DNA from: Acidimicrobiales bacterium
GTDB taxonomy: Bacteria > Actinomycetota > Acidimicrobiia > Acidimicrobiales > RAAP-2
Length of the DNA: 52,209 nucleotides
Assembly: GCA_025362585.1 (NCBI GenBank)
Contig: JANYFR010000012.1
Location: forward strand, 1 to 52,209
Reading direction: 5' to 3'
The notes beneath the pieces are model-generated. The model did no database searches. It was not told where the DNA came from and worked only from the letters and a program-made list of their open reading frames with translations. The position numbers and the translations under genes were made by a program. Positions 1-9,694 of the stretch are shown piece after piece. How positions within the stretch are numbered: the first letter of the stretch is position 1; each line of letters begins with the position of its first letter.

Positions 1-695
1 GCGATCGCCATCTGACCGTTGGAGGGCCCGAGCTTCAAGAAGAGCTCGAACTGTCGCCTCGCGACCGCCTGATTGCCGGGCGTCGAATCGGCCACGATTG
101 CGAAGTAGAGCCGGGGGGCCGCGGCGCGTGGGGCAATCGCAATCGCCTGTTCAAGGTTGCGGATACCCAGCTCGACGACCTGGGGTCGGTGTGCGGCGCT
201 TCCGGCCGAGAAGTCGAGCCAGCCGCTCTGGGTGAGGGCCTGGACGTTGTGGGGGTCGAGGACGAGGACCTCTTGATAGGCCACCAATGCGGCCACCAGG
301 TTGGCGTTGGCGACGTCGGCTTCGGCCCCGGTGAGGAGTTGGCTGATGTGCTGACCCCGTCCGAGGCTGAGCGAACCCGTTGCGGAACTTCCGGCCTGGC
401 GTGGCGCGAGCGCCGCGTAGAGGACGAGGCCGAGCGCCACCGCGAAACTGGCGGCCGCGACGACCAGCCAACGAACCCGTCGAACTCTCGGCGCACTCGT
501 CGCGGGGAGGAAGGGCGCCGTCGCCAGCAGTGCGAGGTCGCGCCGCGCTGTTTCGAGGGCGAGAGTGTCGCGACGCTCAATCGTGGCGAACTGTCCATCG
601 GAGAGGTCGCCGAGTTCGTGTTCGCGCCGCGCGTCGGCGAGTGAGGCCGCGCGCAGCGCAATTTCGTCGCGCAGCTGACCGGGGTCAGTGCTCAC
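1..695 (-). CDS. ccmI: CcmI-like TPR protein of cytochrome c maturation (3' end outside the window)
   Basis: The GTG start at 695 overlaps the ccmH stop (GTGA), so the two are translationally coupled. The reading frame stays open to the left edge, giving at least 231 residues. An N-terminal region rich in Arg and acidic residues (about 1-75) is followed by one hydrophobic segment (about 83-98) and then TPR-like helical pairs, for example around VAALVAYQEVLVLDPHNVQA. CcmI (CycH) proteins hold apocytochrome c for the heme ligation complex, which fits the position as last gene after ccmH. The call rests on architecture and position rather than a single catalytic motif. The longer-looking frames on this stretch are out-of-frame shadows. 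Confidence 0.75.
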   Translation of the reverse strand, partial: MSTDPGQLRDEIALRAASLADARREHELGDLSDGQFATIERRDTLALETARRDLALLATAPFLPATSAPRVRRVRWLVVAAASFAVALGLVLYAALAPRQAGSSATGSLSLGRGQHISQLLTGAEADVANANLVAALVAYQEVLVLDPHNVQALTQSGWLDFSAGSAAHRPQVVELGIRNLEQAIAIAPRAAAPRLYFAIVADSTPGNQAVARRQFELFLKLGPSNGQMAI

Positions 696-1075
696 CGTCG
701 CCTCGCGAGTCGGAGTCCGGCCACGATCATGGCGATGAGCGCCCCGACCGGCACGAGCCATAGCAGTGATCCAATCCCCGAGGTCGAGGGACTCAACAGA
801 ATTGACGTGCCGTAGGTCGATTCGAGTGAGGTGAGGATTTGACTGTCGGAAGCCCCGTCGCGCACGCGCTGGGCAATCTCGTGGCGTACCGCGACGGCCG
901 ACGTGGCGTTGCTCTGGGCGACCGAGATGTCGTCACACGCGGGACACTTGACGAGAGCTTCGAGGTGCGCGATGCGGCGCTGCACGCTTCCCGCGTCCGA
1001 CTGCGTGACGAGCACCAGCGCGACGACACACGCGAGTGCTGCACACCACAAGCTGAACGTCCGCAGGACCCTCAC
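692..1075 (-). CDS. ccmH: CcmH, thiol-reducing component of cytochrome c maturation
   Basis: This 127-residue protein has an N-terminal hydrophobic anchor (about 8-24), the redox pair Cys44-x2-Cys47 (KCPACDD, corresponding to the LRCxxC motif of the family) and a second membrane segment near 104-120. CcmH acts outside the membrane, reducing the apocytochrome CxxCH thiols together with CcmG before heme ligation. Length and layout match the short, separate form of CcmH. The GTG start overlaps the stop of the thioredoxin-like gene upstream by four bases, and its own stop overlaps the TPR gene that follows. Confidence 0.9.
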   Translation of the reverse strand: MRVLRTFSLWCAALACVVALVLVTQSDAGSVQRRIAHLEALVKCPACDDISVAQSNATSAVAVRHEIAQRVRDGASDSQILTSLESTYGTSILLSPSTSGIGSLLWLVPVGALIAMIVAGLRLARRR

Positions 1076-1602
1076 GACGTGACTCGCGCCACCACGGCGG
1101 CCAGTTGCTTGGCTGTCGTGGCACCGAGCAGTCTGGCGACCACCCGTCCGTGTCGATCGATCACGTAGGTCGTCGGCGGAGAGATGACGGCGTAGCGATT
1201 GGCGATAGTCCCGCCCGGGTCGATCAGCGAAGGATAGAGCGAGCCGTAAAGACGACTAAAGGCTCGCGCCGACGAGAGCGGGTCGTTGAAGATCACGCCA
1301 ATGACCCTTACGCCGCGCAGGCGACTCTGAAACGCGAAGGTCGAGAGCTCGGGCGCTTCGGTGACGCAAGGACCGCACCACGACGCCCAAAAATTCACCA
1401 CGACCACGTGACCGCGTTCGTGCGTCAGCGAGAACGACCCGCCACCGAGTTCCCGACCCGAGAGTGGTGGCGCAGCCCTACCAAGCAGTGCGCTCGGCGC
1501 GTTGGTCGCGTCGTTCACCGGGTGTCGAGTCGCGAGGAAGCCCGAGAACGCGACGACCAAAGCGAAGATCGACAGTGCGGAGATCAGCACGGTGCGCTTC
1601 AC
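1072..1602 (-). CDS. ccmG: CcmG/DsbE/TlpA-like thiol-disulfide oxidoreductase
   Basis: This 176-residue protein has an N-terminal membrane anchor (about 4-24) and a thioredoxin-like domain with the active site WCGPC at residues 75-79. The FWASWCGPC context is typical of TlpA/ResA/CcmG proteins. It would pass reducing power to CcmH and apocytochrome c on the outer face of the membrane. It starts with GTG and overlaps both ccmF upstream and ccmH downstream by four bases. The family name alone would be ambiguous, but the position between ccmF and ccmH decides for CcmG. Confidence 0.9.
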   Translation of the reverse strand: MKRTVLISALSIFALVVAFSGFLATRHPVNDATNAPSALLGRAAPPLSGRELGGGSFSLTHERGHVVVVNFWASWCGPCVTEAPELSTFAFQSRLRGVRVIGVIFNDPLSSARAFSRLYGSLYPSLIDPGGTIANRYAVISPPTTYVIDRHGRVVARLLGATTAKQLAAVVARVTS

Positions 1603-3563
1603 GGCGCAACGTCGTCGTTAGAACGTCGGCGCAGGAATGACAGCGCGGCGCCCCCGCCGAGCAGGAGTCCGCCGATCCAAAGCCACGAGAGGAGTGGTTC
1701 CACCGTCACGCCGAGCACGACCGATCCGGCCGGCAGGTTGCCCTGCACCTGCGCGCCCGAGGTCGCGCCATTACCCCCCATGGCGTCGAAGGTCACGTAG
1801 ACGTCGCGGGCCAGATTTGAGTCGATGGCGGGCGTTCCCACGGTCTGACTGCTTCGCCCGTTGTAGGTGGTGACGGCGGGGCGGAGGTGCCGGGCGTTCA
1901 CCTCGACGCGCAACTGCAACGCGGTGAGCAGCGGTTGTCGCACAGTGGCGAACCCGTCAAACGTGATGTACTGACCGGCCACGACCGTGCTCTGGCCCGT
2001 TGCGAGGGTCACCTCGGCGCGCGTCGCGTACGACGTCGACGTGACGATGGCGACGGCCATCACTACGACCCCTAGGTGCACGACCATGCCCCCCGCGCTC
2101 GGGCCGCGAAGGGCGCTCCACCACGGCTGACGCTTGCGACGGGCCGTGACGAACGCACCGCGTAATGTGCGCAGCGCCGAACCGGCGGCGGCGCTCGCGA
2201 GGAAGTAGGCGAACAGGACCATCGGACGGCGCACCCCTTCGGCGACCAGTGCCACCACGACCCCCAGCGCCACCCAGGCGCTCAGGCGCAGCCGCGACCA
2301 GAGCACTGCGCGGTCGAGGGTGCGCCAGCCGACGAGCGGCGCGAGAGTCATAAGGACCAGCAGCACGACACTCATCGGCACCGCGACCGACGCGAAATAC
2401 GGTGTCCCGACGGTGACCTGGCCGCCGTTCACCGCCTCGTAGAGCAGGGGGAAGACGGTGCCGAGCAGCACGACCACCGCGAAGCCAACGAAGAGCACGT
2501 TATTGGCGACGAAGAGTCCCTCACGAGAAAGCGCCGCGTCGACCCCGACCGGCGAGCGCAGGCGGTCACCCCGGCGCGCAATGAGCCCCACCCCGAGCGC
2601 CACCGTGAGAAGGAAGAAGCCAATGAGCAGCGGCCCGAGAGTACTCGAGGAGAACGAGTGCACGCTCTGGAGAACGCCCGAGCGGGTGAAGAATGTTCCG
2701 AGGATGGTGAGGGCGAAGGTCGCGACAGCAAGACTGAGGTTCCAGACTCGAAAGAGGCCCCGGCGGTCTTGGACGATCACTGAGTGGATGTAGGCAGTGC
2801 CCGTGAGCCACGGCAGCAGGGCCGCGTTCTCGACGGGGTCCCACCCCCAGAAACCGCCCCAGCCGAGCACTTCGTAACTCCACCAAGCCCCGAGCACGAT
2901 GCCCACCGAGAGCACTCCCCACGACAGAACCGTCCAGCGGCGCTGCTCGAGGGGCCACGTATCGTGGACTCGGCCCGTAATGAGCATCGCAATGGCGAAG
3001 GCGAACGGAACGGTGAATCCTACGAAACCCGCGTACAGCAGCGGCGGGTGTATCGCCACGAGCGGGTTGTCCTGGAGGAGGGCGTTCGGTCCGGCTCCCT
3101 GCAATGACGCGGCGGGGTTGTGGAGAAATGGATCGGCCGGTCCGCACATCAAGAGAAGAAAGAAGGTGTTGACCCCAAAGAGCACCGCGGTCGCCCAGCC
3201 AACGACCGGGTCGTCGCGCGTGGTGCGGTAGTAGCGCACGACACTGGCAATGAGGACCGCGAGCAGTAGCACCCAGAGCAAGAGCGAACCCTCGAGCGCG
3301 GACCACATTCCGGTAATTGAGTACAGCAGCGGCGTGAAGGTAGCGTTGTTCTGCGCCACGTACGCCAGCGAGAAGTTGTGGGTCACGAGCGCGAACTGCA
3401 TCACCGCGATCGCCCCGACGACGCCCGCGAGCGACCCCCACGCCCAGCGCATGGCGTGGCTGGCGCGACCAGTGCGTAGCGCCACTAGCTGGAGCGTGAG
3501 ACCGCCGAGTGAGCCCAGGAGGGCCAGGTAGAGCGCGCCGCGCCCCAGCCACGTCAGGGTCAT
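1599..3563 (-). CDS. ccmF: CcmF, heme lyase subunit of cytochrome c maturation
   Basis: This 654-residue polytopic membrane protein carries the tryptophan-rich WWD signature (WGGFWGWDPVEN, about residues 235-246) shared by heme-handling proteins of this superfamily, followed by conserved His-containing loops such as TAYIHSVI. Length agrees with the CcmF family (about 630-660). CcmF takes heme from holo-CcmE and, with CcmH and CcmI, attaches it to apocytochrome c. ATG start; the stop of ccmE overlaps it as ATGA. The last membrane segment lies near 625-645, as in the family. Confidence 0.95.
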   Translation of the reverse strand: MTLTWLGRGALYLALLGSLGGLTLQLVALRTGRASHAMRWAWGSLAGVVGAIAVMQFALVTHNFSLAYVAQNNATFTPLLYSITGMWSALEGSLLLWVLLLAVLIASVVRYYRTTRDDPVVGWATAVLFGVNTFFLLLMCGPADPFLHNPAASLQGAGPNALLQDNPLVAIHPPLLYAGFVGFTVPFAFAIAMLITGRVHDTWPLEQRRWTVLSWGVLSVGIVLGAWWSYEVLGWGGFWGWDPVENAALLPWLTGTAYIHSVIVQDRRGLFRVWNLSLAVATFALTILGTFFTRSGVLQSVHSFSSSTLGPLLIGFFLLTVALGVGLIARRGDRLRSPVGVDAALSREGLFVANNVLFVGFAVVVLLGTVFPLLYEAVNGGQVTVGTPYFASVAVPMSVVLLVLMTLAPLVGWRTLDRAVLWSRLRLSAWVALGVVVALVAEGVRRPMVLFAYFLASAAAGSALRTLRGAFVTARRKRQPWWSALRGPSAGGMVVHLGVVVMAVAIVTSTSYATRAEVTLATGQSTVVAGQYITFDGFATVRQPLLTALQLRVEVNARHLRPAVTTYNGRSSQTVGTPAIDSNLARDVYVTFDAMGGNGATSGAQVQGNLPAGSVVLGVTVEPLLSWLWIGGLLLGGGAALSFLRRRSNDDVAP

Positions 3564-4042
3564 CGCACGCTGCCGTTAGGGGCGATTACTCGCACCGGGT
3601 GTTGGGCAATATACGACGCCGTGTGCTTCACCATGATTTGGGACCCGTCGAAAGTTGTACCGTGCGCGGTCGTGAAGTGACCGACGACCACGACCGGAAT
3701 GTTCGACTGGAAGAGCTGGGGTGGCGTGCCGTGAACGACGACGTAAACCTCGTTAGTTCCCGATCCCTTGATCCAGAATGACGCGCCATTCGACGTGCGC
3801 TGAATCGTGTGGGCCTTGACGACGCCCTCCAGACGGATTTCCGACGTGCCGATCGTCGAGCGACTCGCGAGGACCTGGTCCACGGTATCGAAGTAGTTGA
3901 GTGAATGCAGTAGCCCCTGGCTGATGAGTGCCAATACCGCGATGGCGAGCACCACGAGGACCCCGAACGAGCGGCGTCGGCTGCGCGTCGGACTCTTGGG
4001 CGGCGCGACGGGGCTGAGGTCGAGCGGAGTGTCAGTGACCAC
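3560..4042 (-). CDS. ccmE: CcmE, periplasmic-side heme chaperone
   Basis: This 160-residue protein has one N-terminal membrane anchor (about 25-44) and a small beta-barrel-like domain. The heme-binding motif is visible as His140-x3-Tyr144 (KHTASY), the HxxxY form in which the histidine binds heme covalently in proteobacterial CcmE. This differs from the CxxxY variant of some other CcmE proteins. The start is GTG and overlaps the end of ccmD by 11 bases. CcmE shuttles heme from CcmC to CcmF. Confidence 0.93.
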   Translation of the reverse strand: MVTDTPLDLSPVAPPKSPTRSRRRSFGVLVVLAIAVLALISQGLLHSLNYFDTVDQVLASRSTIGTSEIRLEGVVKAHTIQRTSNGASFWIKGSGTNEVYVVVHGTPPQLFQSNIPVVVVGHFTTAHGTTFDGSQIMVKHTASYIAQHPVRVIAPNGSVR

Positions 4043-4124
4043 GACGAGCCCGCCACCAGATTGACAGCGCGTAGAGCGCCATCCCCCCGAACGCGAACGT
4101 ATACCCCGCAGCGACGTAGCCCAT
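4032..4124 (-). CDS. ccmD: CcmD, 30-residue membrane peptide
   Basis: A very short gene of 30 codons. The ATG at 4124 overlaps the ccmC stop as TGATG and the gene ends 11 bases inside ccmE. The product begins [14 protein letters not shown], contains one membrane helix (about 7-23) and ends in a basic tail (WWRARRGH). That is the pattern of CcmD: a tyrosine near the start, one helix, then a basic cytoplasmic end. CcmD helps release holo-CcmE from CcmABC. The call rests on position between ccmC and ccmE as well as on the peptide itself. Confidence 0.85.
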   Translation of the reverse strand: MGYVAAGYTFAFGGMALYALSIWWRARRGH

Positions 4125-4843
4125 CAGTGCACGCCCTCGGCGCGACGTCGTGCCAGCGCGACCACGAGCGTCACGTCGGTCTCGCGTTCTCGCGCCACCT
4201 CGAGTCGGTAGCGGGCGCGAACCAACCACGCGTAGGCGAGGCTGACCGAGACGAAGCTGAGTAGGAGGGTCCAGGCCATGCTCCCGTGAATCTTCAACGA
4301 GCGCGTCGAGGTGAAGACCGTCGCGCCTTGATGGAGCGTCTTCCACCACTGGACCGAGAAGTGGATGATCGGCACATTGATCGCGGCGAGGATGGCGAAG
4401 ACCGCACTGCGCTTCGCGCGAACTTCGACGTCGTCGTTGGCCCGGCGAAGCGCCAGGTACCCGATCGCGAACACTCCGAGAATCGCCGTCGAGGTGAGTC
4501 GCGCGTCCCACGCCCACCAGACGCCCCAAGTCGGTCGACCCCAGATCGATCCGGTGACGAGCGTGAGCACGATGAAGAACAGGCTCACCTCCATCGCGGC
4601 GTGGGCAATCCGGTCCGACGTGATCGAGCGCGTGCGGCGCCAGAGGTACAACGCGCTCGCAATAGTGGCGGTGCCGAACGAGAGGTAGAGCGCGACCCAG
4701 GCAACTGCCGGGTGGACGTAGACCAGTCGCGCGAGATCGCCCTGAATCCGGTCGGGGGGCGTGACCCAGATGCCCAACCAAATCGTGAGACCGAGCGTGA
4801 CGAGCGTCATCGGTCCTAGTAGTCGTGCGGAGAGCTGTTTCAT
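4124..4843 (-). CDS. ccmC: CcmC, heme-presenting membrane subunit
   Basis: This 239-residue protein with about six membrane helices contains the WWD-type signature ([16 protein letters not shown]) and histidines in the VHPAVAW and IIHFSVQWW loops that match the external heme-ligating histidines of CcmC. It loads heme onto CcmE. The ATG at 4843 overlaps the ccmB stop as TGATG, which favours it over a longer start further upstream. A 27-residue extension is possible by frame but lacks membrane or family character. Confidence 0.93.
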   Translation of the reverse strand: MKQLSARLLGPMTLVTLGLTIWLGIWVTPPDRIQGDLARLVYVHPAVAWVALYLSFGTATIASALYLWRRTRSITSDRIAHAAMEVSLFFIVLTLVTGSIWGRPTWGVWWAWDARLTSTAILGVFAIGYLALRRANDDVEVRAKRSAVFAILAAINVPIIHFSVQWWKTLHQGATVFTSTRSLKIHGSMAWTLLLSFVSVSLAYAWLVRARYRLEVARERETDVTLVVALARRRAEGVH

Positions 4844-5502
4844 CAAGTTTCCTCGAGAACACCGTAAAGGAGAATTCCGAGAGCCAGGTAGGCAGCCAGC
4901 GCGACCAGTGCGATTACCCACCATTCCCAGAGCGCTCCACCGTAGAGCGAGGCACTAAACGACCGCTCGCCGGCAATCAACAGCGGCGCGAAGGCGGGCA
5001 GGCAGATGACGGGCAACAGCGTCGACGGCCCGGTGCCACCGGTCGTGAGGGCTCCGTAGAGGGTTCCGGCGCCGGCGAGCGCGGCGAGGATCACAACGAT
5101 GCTCGGTAGAGCGATGAGCGTGCCGCGTAGTGCAGTGTGCAACACCACGACACTGCCGCCGAGCAGTACCATCGCCGTCAGAGCGAGCTCCACCCAGAGG
5201 GCCAGGGCCTTGCCGAGGAAGATACCGGCGGGGTCGAGACCGAGCGTCGCCACGGAGTTGCGGGTCCCCGCTGACGACTCGACGCCCTGGCTCCGATTCA
5301 CCATTAACAGCGCCACCAGCACCACGACGAGATAGAACAGACCCGGCGCCGCCGTGGTGTGACCCGCACGCGCGGGGCCGAGAGCCAGACCACAAATCAG
5401 TAGCGCCATGACACCAAAGGGCACCACCTGCCAGAGCAACACTCGGCTGCGTCGCTCGATCCGAAGGTCCTTCGCAGCCACCAGCAGCGCCGCGCGAATC
5501 AC
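4843..5502 (-). CDS. ccmB: CcmB, ABC permease subunit of heme/cytochrome c maturation
   Basis: This 219-residue protein has six predicted membrane segments. The N-terminal [10 protein letters not shown] is typical of CcmB, which begins with a cytoplasmic stretch like KDL..E.R. With CcmA and CcmC it forms the CcmABCD complex that releases heme-loaded CcmE using ATP. Its ATG overlaps the stop of ccmA by four bases (5499-5502). Length agrees with the family (about 220). Confidence 0.92.
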   Translation of the reverse strand: MIRAALLVAAKDLRIERRSRVLLWQVVPFGVMALLICGLALGPARAGHTTAAPGLFYLVVVLVALLMVNRSQGVESSAGTRNSVATLGLDPAGIFLGKALALWVELALTAMVLLGGSVVVLHTALRGTLIALPSIVVILAALAGAGTLYGALTTGGTGPSTLLPVICLPAFAPLLIAGERSFSASLYGGALWEWWVIALVALAAYLALGILLYGVLEET

Positions 5503-6158
5503 GGCCGTTCCCCAGTGATCCGTCCGCCGACCATCACGAGCGTACGCGGCGCCAACGTCGTCGTACGGAGCGGATCGTGCGCGCTCAAGACCACTGTCGC
5601 GCCGCGCGCCACCACCTCGGCGAGCAGCTCGTCAAAGAAGTTCCGACCATCGTCGTCGAGCGTGGCGTAGGGCTCATCGAGCAGCCAGAGCTCCGGTCGA
5701 CGTAGTAGCAGCCACGCCAGCCCCAGGCGGCGGCGCTGGCCCGCCGAGAGCTGTTTGGTAATCGTGCGGCGTCGCTCCGCCAGACCAATGAGCGCGAGCA
5801 CCGCAGCCAGGTCCTCGATCGGTCGCCCGAGCGCCCTGGCGGCGAAGGTCATGTTCTCCTCGACCGTGAGGTCGTCGTAGAAGGAGCCGTCGTGTCCGAG
5901 CCAGCCGATCCGGCGGCGCAGCTGGCGCCGGTCACCTCGAGCAAGGTCGACACCGAGGACCGTTCCCCGGCCGGCACCGAGCGCGACGAGTCCTCCGAGC
6001 AGGCGCAGGAGGCTCGTCTTGCCGGCGCCGTTGGCCCCCACGAGGACCGTGAGGGTCGCCGGTTCGACGACGAGTTCGACGCCACTGAGAAGTGGAAAAC
6101 CGTGGGCGAGCACCACCGCGTCGTGCAGTTCGGCGAGGGGGGGCTCTGCGAGACTCAT
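5499..6158 (-). CDS. ccmA: CcmA, ATP-binding subunit of the CcmABCD complex
   Basis: A 219-residue ABC ATPase. Walker A is GANGAGKT (41-48), the signature is LSAGQ (137-141) and Walker B is LWLLDE (157-162), followed by the H-loop region LSAHDP. Size and the LSAGQ form match CcmA rather than a general transporter ATPase, and ccmB follows with a four-base overlap. It is the first gene of the ccm cluster and starts only 7 bases after the gmd stop, so it may be cotranscribed with gmd. Confidence 0.93.
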   Translation of the reverse strand: MSLAEPPLAELHDAVVLAHGFPLLSGVELVVEPATLTVLVGANGAGKTSLLRLLGGLVALGAGRGTVLGVDLARGDRRQLRRRIGWLGHDGSFYDDLTVEENMTFAARALGRPIEDLAAVLALIGLAERRRTITKQLSAGQRRRLGLAWLLLRRPELWLLDEPYATLDDDGRNFFDELLAEVVARGATVVLSAHDPLRTTTLAPRTLVMVGGRITGERP

Positions 6159-6165
6159 TGGGGGA

Positions 6166-7179
<1,014 letters not shown>

Positions 7180-7212
7180 CTACCCCAGGGCACCCAATCG
7201 ATTCCATGGCCG

Positions 7213-7218
7213 TAACCT
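7213..7218 (+). promoter_or_regulatory. -10 element of a leaderless transcript (glycosyltransferase)
   Basis: TAACCT lies six bases before the ATG at 7225, the TANNNT-N6-ATG arrangement of actinobacterial leaderless genes. No ribosome binding site precedes the ATG, which agrees. Confidence 0.55.
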
Positions 7219-7224
7219 TGTCAC

Positions 7225-8250
7225 ATGGCCCACCTCGCGCTCGTGAGCTACCGGTTGGGCGGCTCCGACGGGGTCTCCATCGAGGCAGCCAAGTGGCGAG
7301 GAGCATTGCACTCGATCGGCCACCACGTCACGACGGTCGCCGGTGAGGGCGATGCCGACGTGATCATCGAGGGTCTGGCGTTGGGCTCGGTCGCAGCGCC
7401 GCCCAGTGCGCAGCTCCGACGTGCTCTCTCCGGGGTCGACCTGGTCATCGTCGAAAACGTCGTCTCGTTGCCGCTCAACGTTGCCGCGCGCGACGCCGTC
7501 TACGAAGTGATCGACGGGCGCTCGGCGATTCTGCACCACCACGACCTGTCCTGGCAGCGCGACCACCTCCGGCACCTCGAGGGCCCCCGCACCCAAGTCG
7601 GCTGGCATCACGTCACGATCAACGAACTCTCTCGACGTGAACTGCTCGAGCGCGGCGTTGCAGCGGTGACGATCATGAACGCCTTTGACTGCAACCCCCC
7701 GCCCGGCCACCGCGATCAAGCCCGCGCACTGATCGACGTGGACGAAGAACGACTCGCACTGCTCGCGTCGCGCGCCCTTCCCCGCAAGAATGTCGCGGGC
7801 GCCCTCCAACTCTGTGCGGCGCTCGACGCGGTGCTGTGGATCCTGGGGCCAGCCGAAGAGGGCTACGGGCCGGATCTCGAGCGCCTGCTGGAGCGCTCGG
7901 GCGTTGACGTTCGCCGAGGACTGCCGCGCGAACTCAGCATCGACGACGCCTACGCGGCGTGCGATCTCGTCGTGATGCCATCGACGTGGGAGGGATTCGG
8001 CAACCCGATACTCGAATCGGTGACCCACCGGCGCCCGTTAGCCCTCTACCCCTACCCGGTCGCCCGAGAGATCGCGGCGTTCGGGTTCGAATTCTTTGCC
8101 CTCGATGACGCCGAGGGGATCGAACGGTTCCTGCGCGACGGCGACGACGAGATGCTGGCTGACAATCTCAGCATCGCCCTCGAGCACTTCAACCTCGCGG
8201 CCCTGCCGGAGCGACTGGGCGCTCTCGTCGCCGCGACCGGAGTCCGATAG
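7225..8250 (+). CDS. Glycosyltransferase, GT4/GT-B-like
   Basis: This 341-residue protein has a GT-B layout. The N-terminal half begins with a glycine-rich loop (SYRLGGSDGVS, residues 8-18) as in GT4 enzymes. The C-terminal half contains ILGPAEEGYGP and the donor-site motif PSTWEGFGNPILE, with Glu256-x7-Glu264 contacting the nucleotide sugar in this family. The acceptor cannot be read from sequence. It is divergent from gmd with 93 bases between them, and both could serve surface polysaccharide synthesis. The ATG is supported by a leaderless promoter. Confidence 0.82.
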   Translation: MAHLALVSYRLGGSDGVSIEAAKWRGALHSIGHHVTTVAGEGDADVIIEGLALGSVAAPPSAQLRRALSGVDLVIVENVVSLPLNVAARDAVYEVIDGRSAILHHHDLSWQRDHLRHLEGPRTQVGWHHVTINELSRRELLERGVAAVTIMNAFDCNPPPGHRDQARALIDVDEERLALLASRALPRKNVAGALQLCAALDAVLWILGPAEEGYGPDLERLLERSGVDVRRGLPRELSIDDAYAACDLVVMPSTWEGFGNPILESVTHRRPLALYPYPVAREIAAFGFEFFALDDAEGIERFLRDGDDEMLADNLSIALEHFNLAALPERLGALVAATGVR

Positions 8251-8257
8251 TCGGCGG

Positions 8258-8263
8258 TAATCT
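8258..8263 (+). promoter_or_regulatory. -10 element before the TetR gene
   Basis: TAATCT is followed by eight bases and the ATG at 8272, with no ribosome binding site. It fits a leaderless start. The element lies just after the glycosyltransferase stop, so the TetR gene has its own promoter. Confidence 0.5.
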
Positions 8264-8271
8264 GTCCTTCA

Positions 8272-8883
8272 ATGGTGATCAACGACGACCGACCACGCCA
8301 CGCCGAACGGCGCGAACATCTGCTGTTGGTGGCCCGGACTGCCTTCGCCGAGCGAGGTTTCCAGTCGACGACGATGGACGACATCGCCCGAGAGGCCGGT
8401 TTCACGAAGCCAATCCTTTACCAGTTCTTCGATTCCAAGACCGACCTCTATCGCGAGATCGTCGCTCAGACTGCCGAGAAGCTGCTCACGAGCCTGCAGG
8501 CGGCGGTCGCCACCGTCGAGTCACCACGGGCCAAGATCGAGATCGCCTTTCGCGTGTACTTCGAGATGGTCGTCGGCGAGACCGACGCCTTTCGGATCCT
8601 CTTCATCCACTCCCACGAGGGCGACACCTCGCGAGAACTCCGGGCACTGGAACTCGGCCTCATCACCTTCCTCGAGCCACTCATCAACATCACCCTGAGT
8701 GACGAACACCGCCACCAGCTCGCGGCGGGTGTTGTCGGTATTGCCGAGGGGGCCGCGATTGTGTGGCTCGAGCAGCAAGAGTTGAAGGGCTGGCCCGCGC
8801 CAGCGGAGGGCGCCGCGGAGCGACTGGCCGCACGCAGCGCCACGCTCGCCTGGGGCGGCCTGCGCGCGGTCCACCAGGACTAG
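8272..8883 (+). CDS. TetR/AcrR-family transcriptional regulator
   Basis: This 203-residue protein has an N-terminal helix-turn-helix of the TetR family (about 14-60; TTMDDIAREAGFTKPILYQF followed by DSKTDLY). The rest is an all-helical ligand domain without a recognisable specificity. Its stop codon shares the palindromic CTAG with the stop of the convergent phosphatase-like gene, so the two genes meet tail to tail. The regulated genes are not evident from sequence. Confidence 0.88.
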   Translation: MVINDDRPRHAERREHLLLVARTAFAERGFQSTTMDDIAREAGFTKPILYQFFDSKTDLYREIVAQTAEKLLTSLQAAVATVESPRAKIEIAFRVYFEMVVGETDAFRILFIHSHEGDTSRELRALELGLITFLEPLINITLSDEHRHQLAAGVVGIAEGAAIVWLEQQELKGWPAPAEGAAERLAARSATLAWGGLRAVHQD

Positions 8884-9407
8884 ACCGTCGCTCCTGCCAC
8901 CACGGTGGCGAAGACCTGGGCCAGCTGCCACAACTGGCGCGCACATTCGTCGTAGGCCGCCTGGTCGCCGCCGGCGGGGTCGACAACGTCGAACAACTTC
9001 GAGGGGCCGATCGCGACGACGGTGGCGAGTTGGACGTCGAGCGAGCATTCGAGAGGGGCGCGGCGCACGAACTGGTGGAGCTGGACCACTCGCTCGGCGC
9101 CCCCAGGGAAGTGATCTCTCACGAAGTTGACCTGATCGGCCTCACTCGCCAGGATCAGGTCGGCCCACGCGACGTCGGCGTCCGTCAACTGATGGCTGCG
9201 GTGGGCGTTGAAGTGGTGACCCTGCAGCTCGTCGAGGCGCTCGAGCGCGTCGCGGGTTCGCCCGCTCATGGCCGAGCCCTCGATCACGTGCGTGCCCGCG
9301 GTACGTACGGTCCAGTTCTCGCCGTTCGCTTCGGCGAGCGTCACGAGCATGAAGCCAAGCATCACCGAGCGCGCCACGTTGCCCGTGCAGAGCGTGACCA
9401 CCTTCAA
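8880..9407 (-). CDS. Low-molecular-weight protein tyrosine phosphatase / arsenate reductase-like protein
   Basis: This 175-residue protein has the P-loop CTGNVARS at residues 7-14, matching the C-x5-R-S signature of low-molecular-weight phosphatases and related arsenate reductases. A DP motif near residue 140 (VVDPAGG) could be the general acid. The apparent start is TTG at 9407. It overlaps the TGA that ends an acyl-CoA dehydrogenase tail on the same strand (TTGA), so this gene was probably once coupled to a full dehydrogenase gene that has been lost upstream. Phosphatase versus reductase activity cannot be decided. Confidence 0.8.
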   Translation of the reverse strand: MKVVTLCTGNVARSVMLGFMLVTLAEANGENWTVRTAGTHVIEGSAMSGRTRDALERLDELQGHHFNAHRSHQLTDADVAWADLILASEADQVNFVRDHFPGGAERVVQLHQFVRRAPLECSLDVQLATVVAIGPSKLFDVVDPAGGDQAAYDECARQLWQLAQVFATVVAGATV

Positions 9408-9694
9408 CGTACGTGCACACCCGAGATTGCGCGCGAGATGATCAGGCGCTGAATCTCGCTCGTACCTTTAAAGATTGTGTAGGTATTGGAGTGGCTAATA
9501 GATTTTCTGGTCAAAGCTACTTTCCAAACTAAGCAGACCCACGAAAGACGGGAATGGACCCATTAGGCCATGGTTCAGGTCGTTTTCGCACCTCATTACT
9601 GGGACGCGAGTGTGCGCCGAGAACCTCGAAGCACATACTCCATATCAGAGCAACACTACCAACGAGAACCCTGCGGGTCCGCCTCAAGACCGTC
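9404..9694. repeat. Diverged direct repeat, copy 1: acyl-CoA dehydrogenase tail plus about 200 bases of shared sequence
   Basis: On the minus strand the part next to the phosphatase gene encodes a dehydrogenase C-terminus ([20 protein letters not shown], then TGA). Homology to the intact dehydrogenase stops near the IFKG codons. From there the copy continues in about 200 bases shared only with copy 2 (12782-13094), including GTGTGCGCCGAGAACCTCGA. The two copies differ by scattered substitutions and small indels, so the duplication is not recent. They flank the Asp-box island in direct orientation. Confidence 0.8.

Noticed and set aside
2566-3552. Second long minus-strand frame inside ccmF
   Set aside because: Out of frame with ccmF, Arg-rich and lacking membrane segments.
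7180-8028. Minus-strand open frame of 282 codons opposite the glycosyltransferase
   Set aside because: Its product is Arg/Asp/Val-rich antisense sequence; the plus strand has the GT motifs and a promoter.
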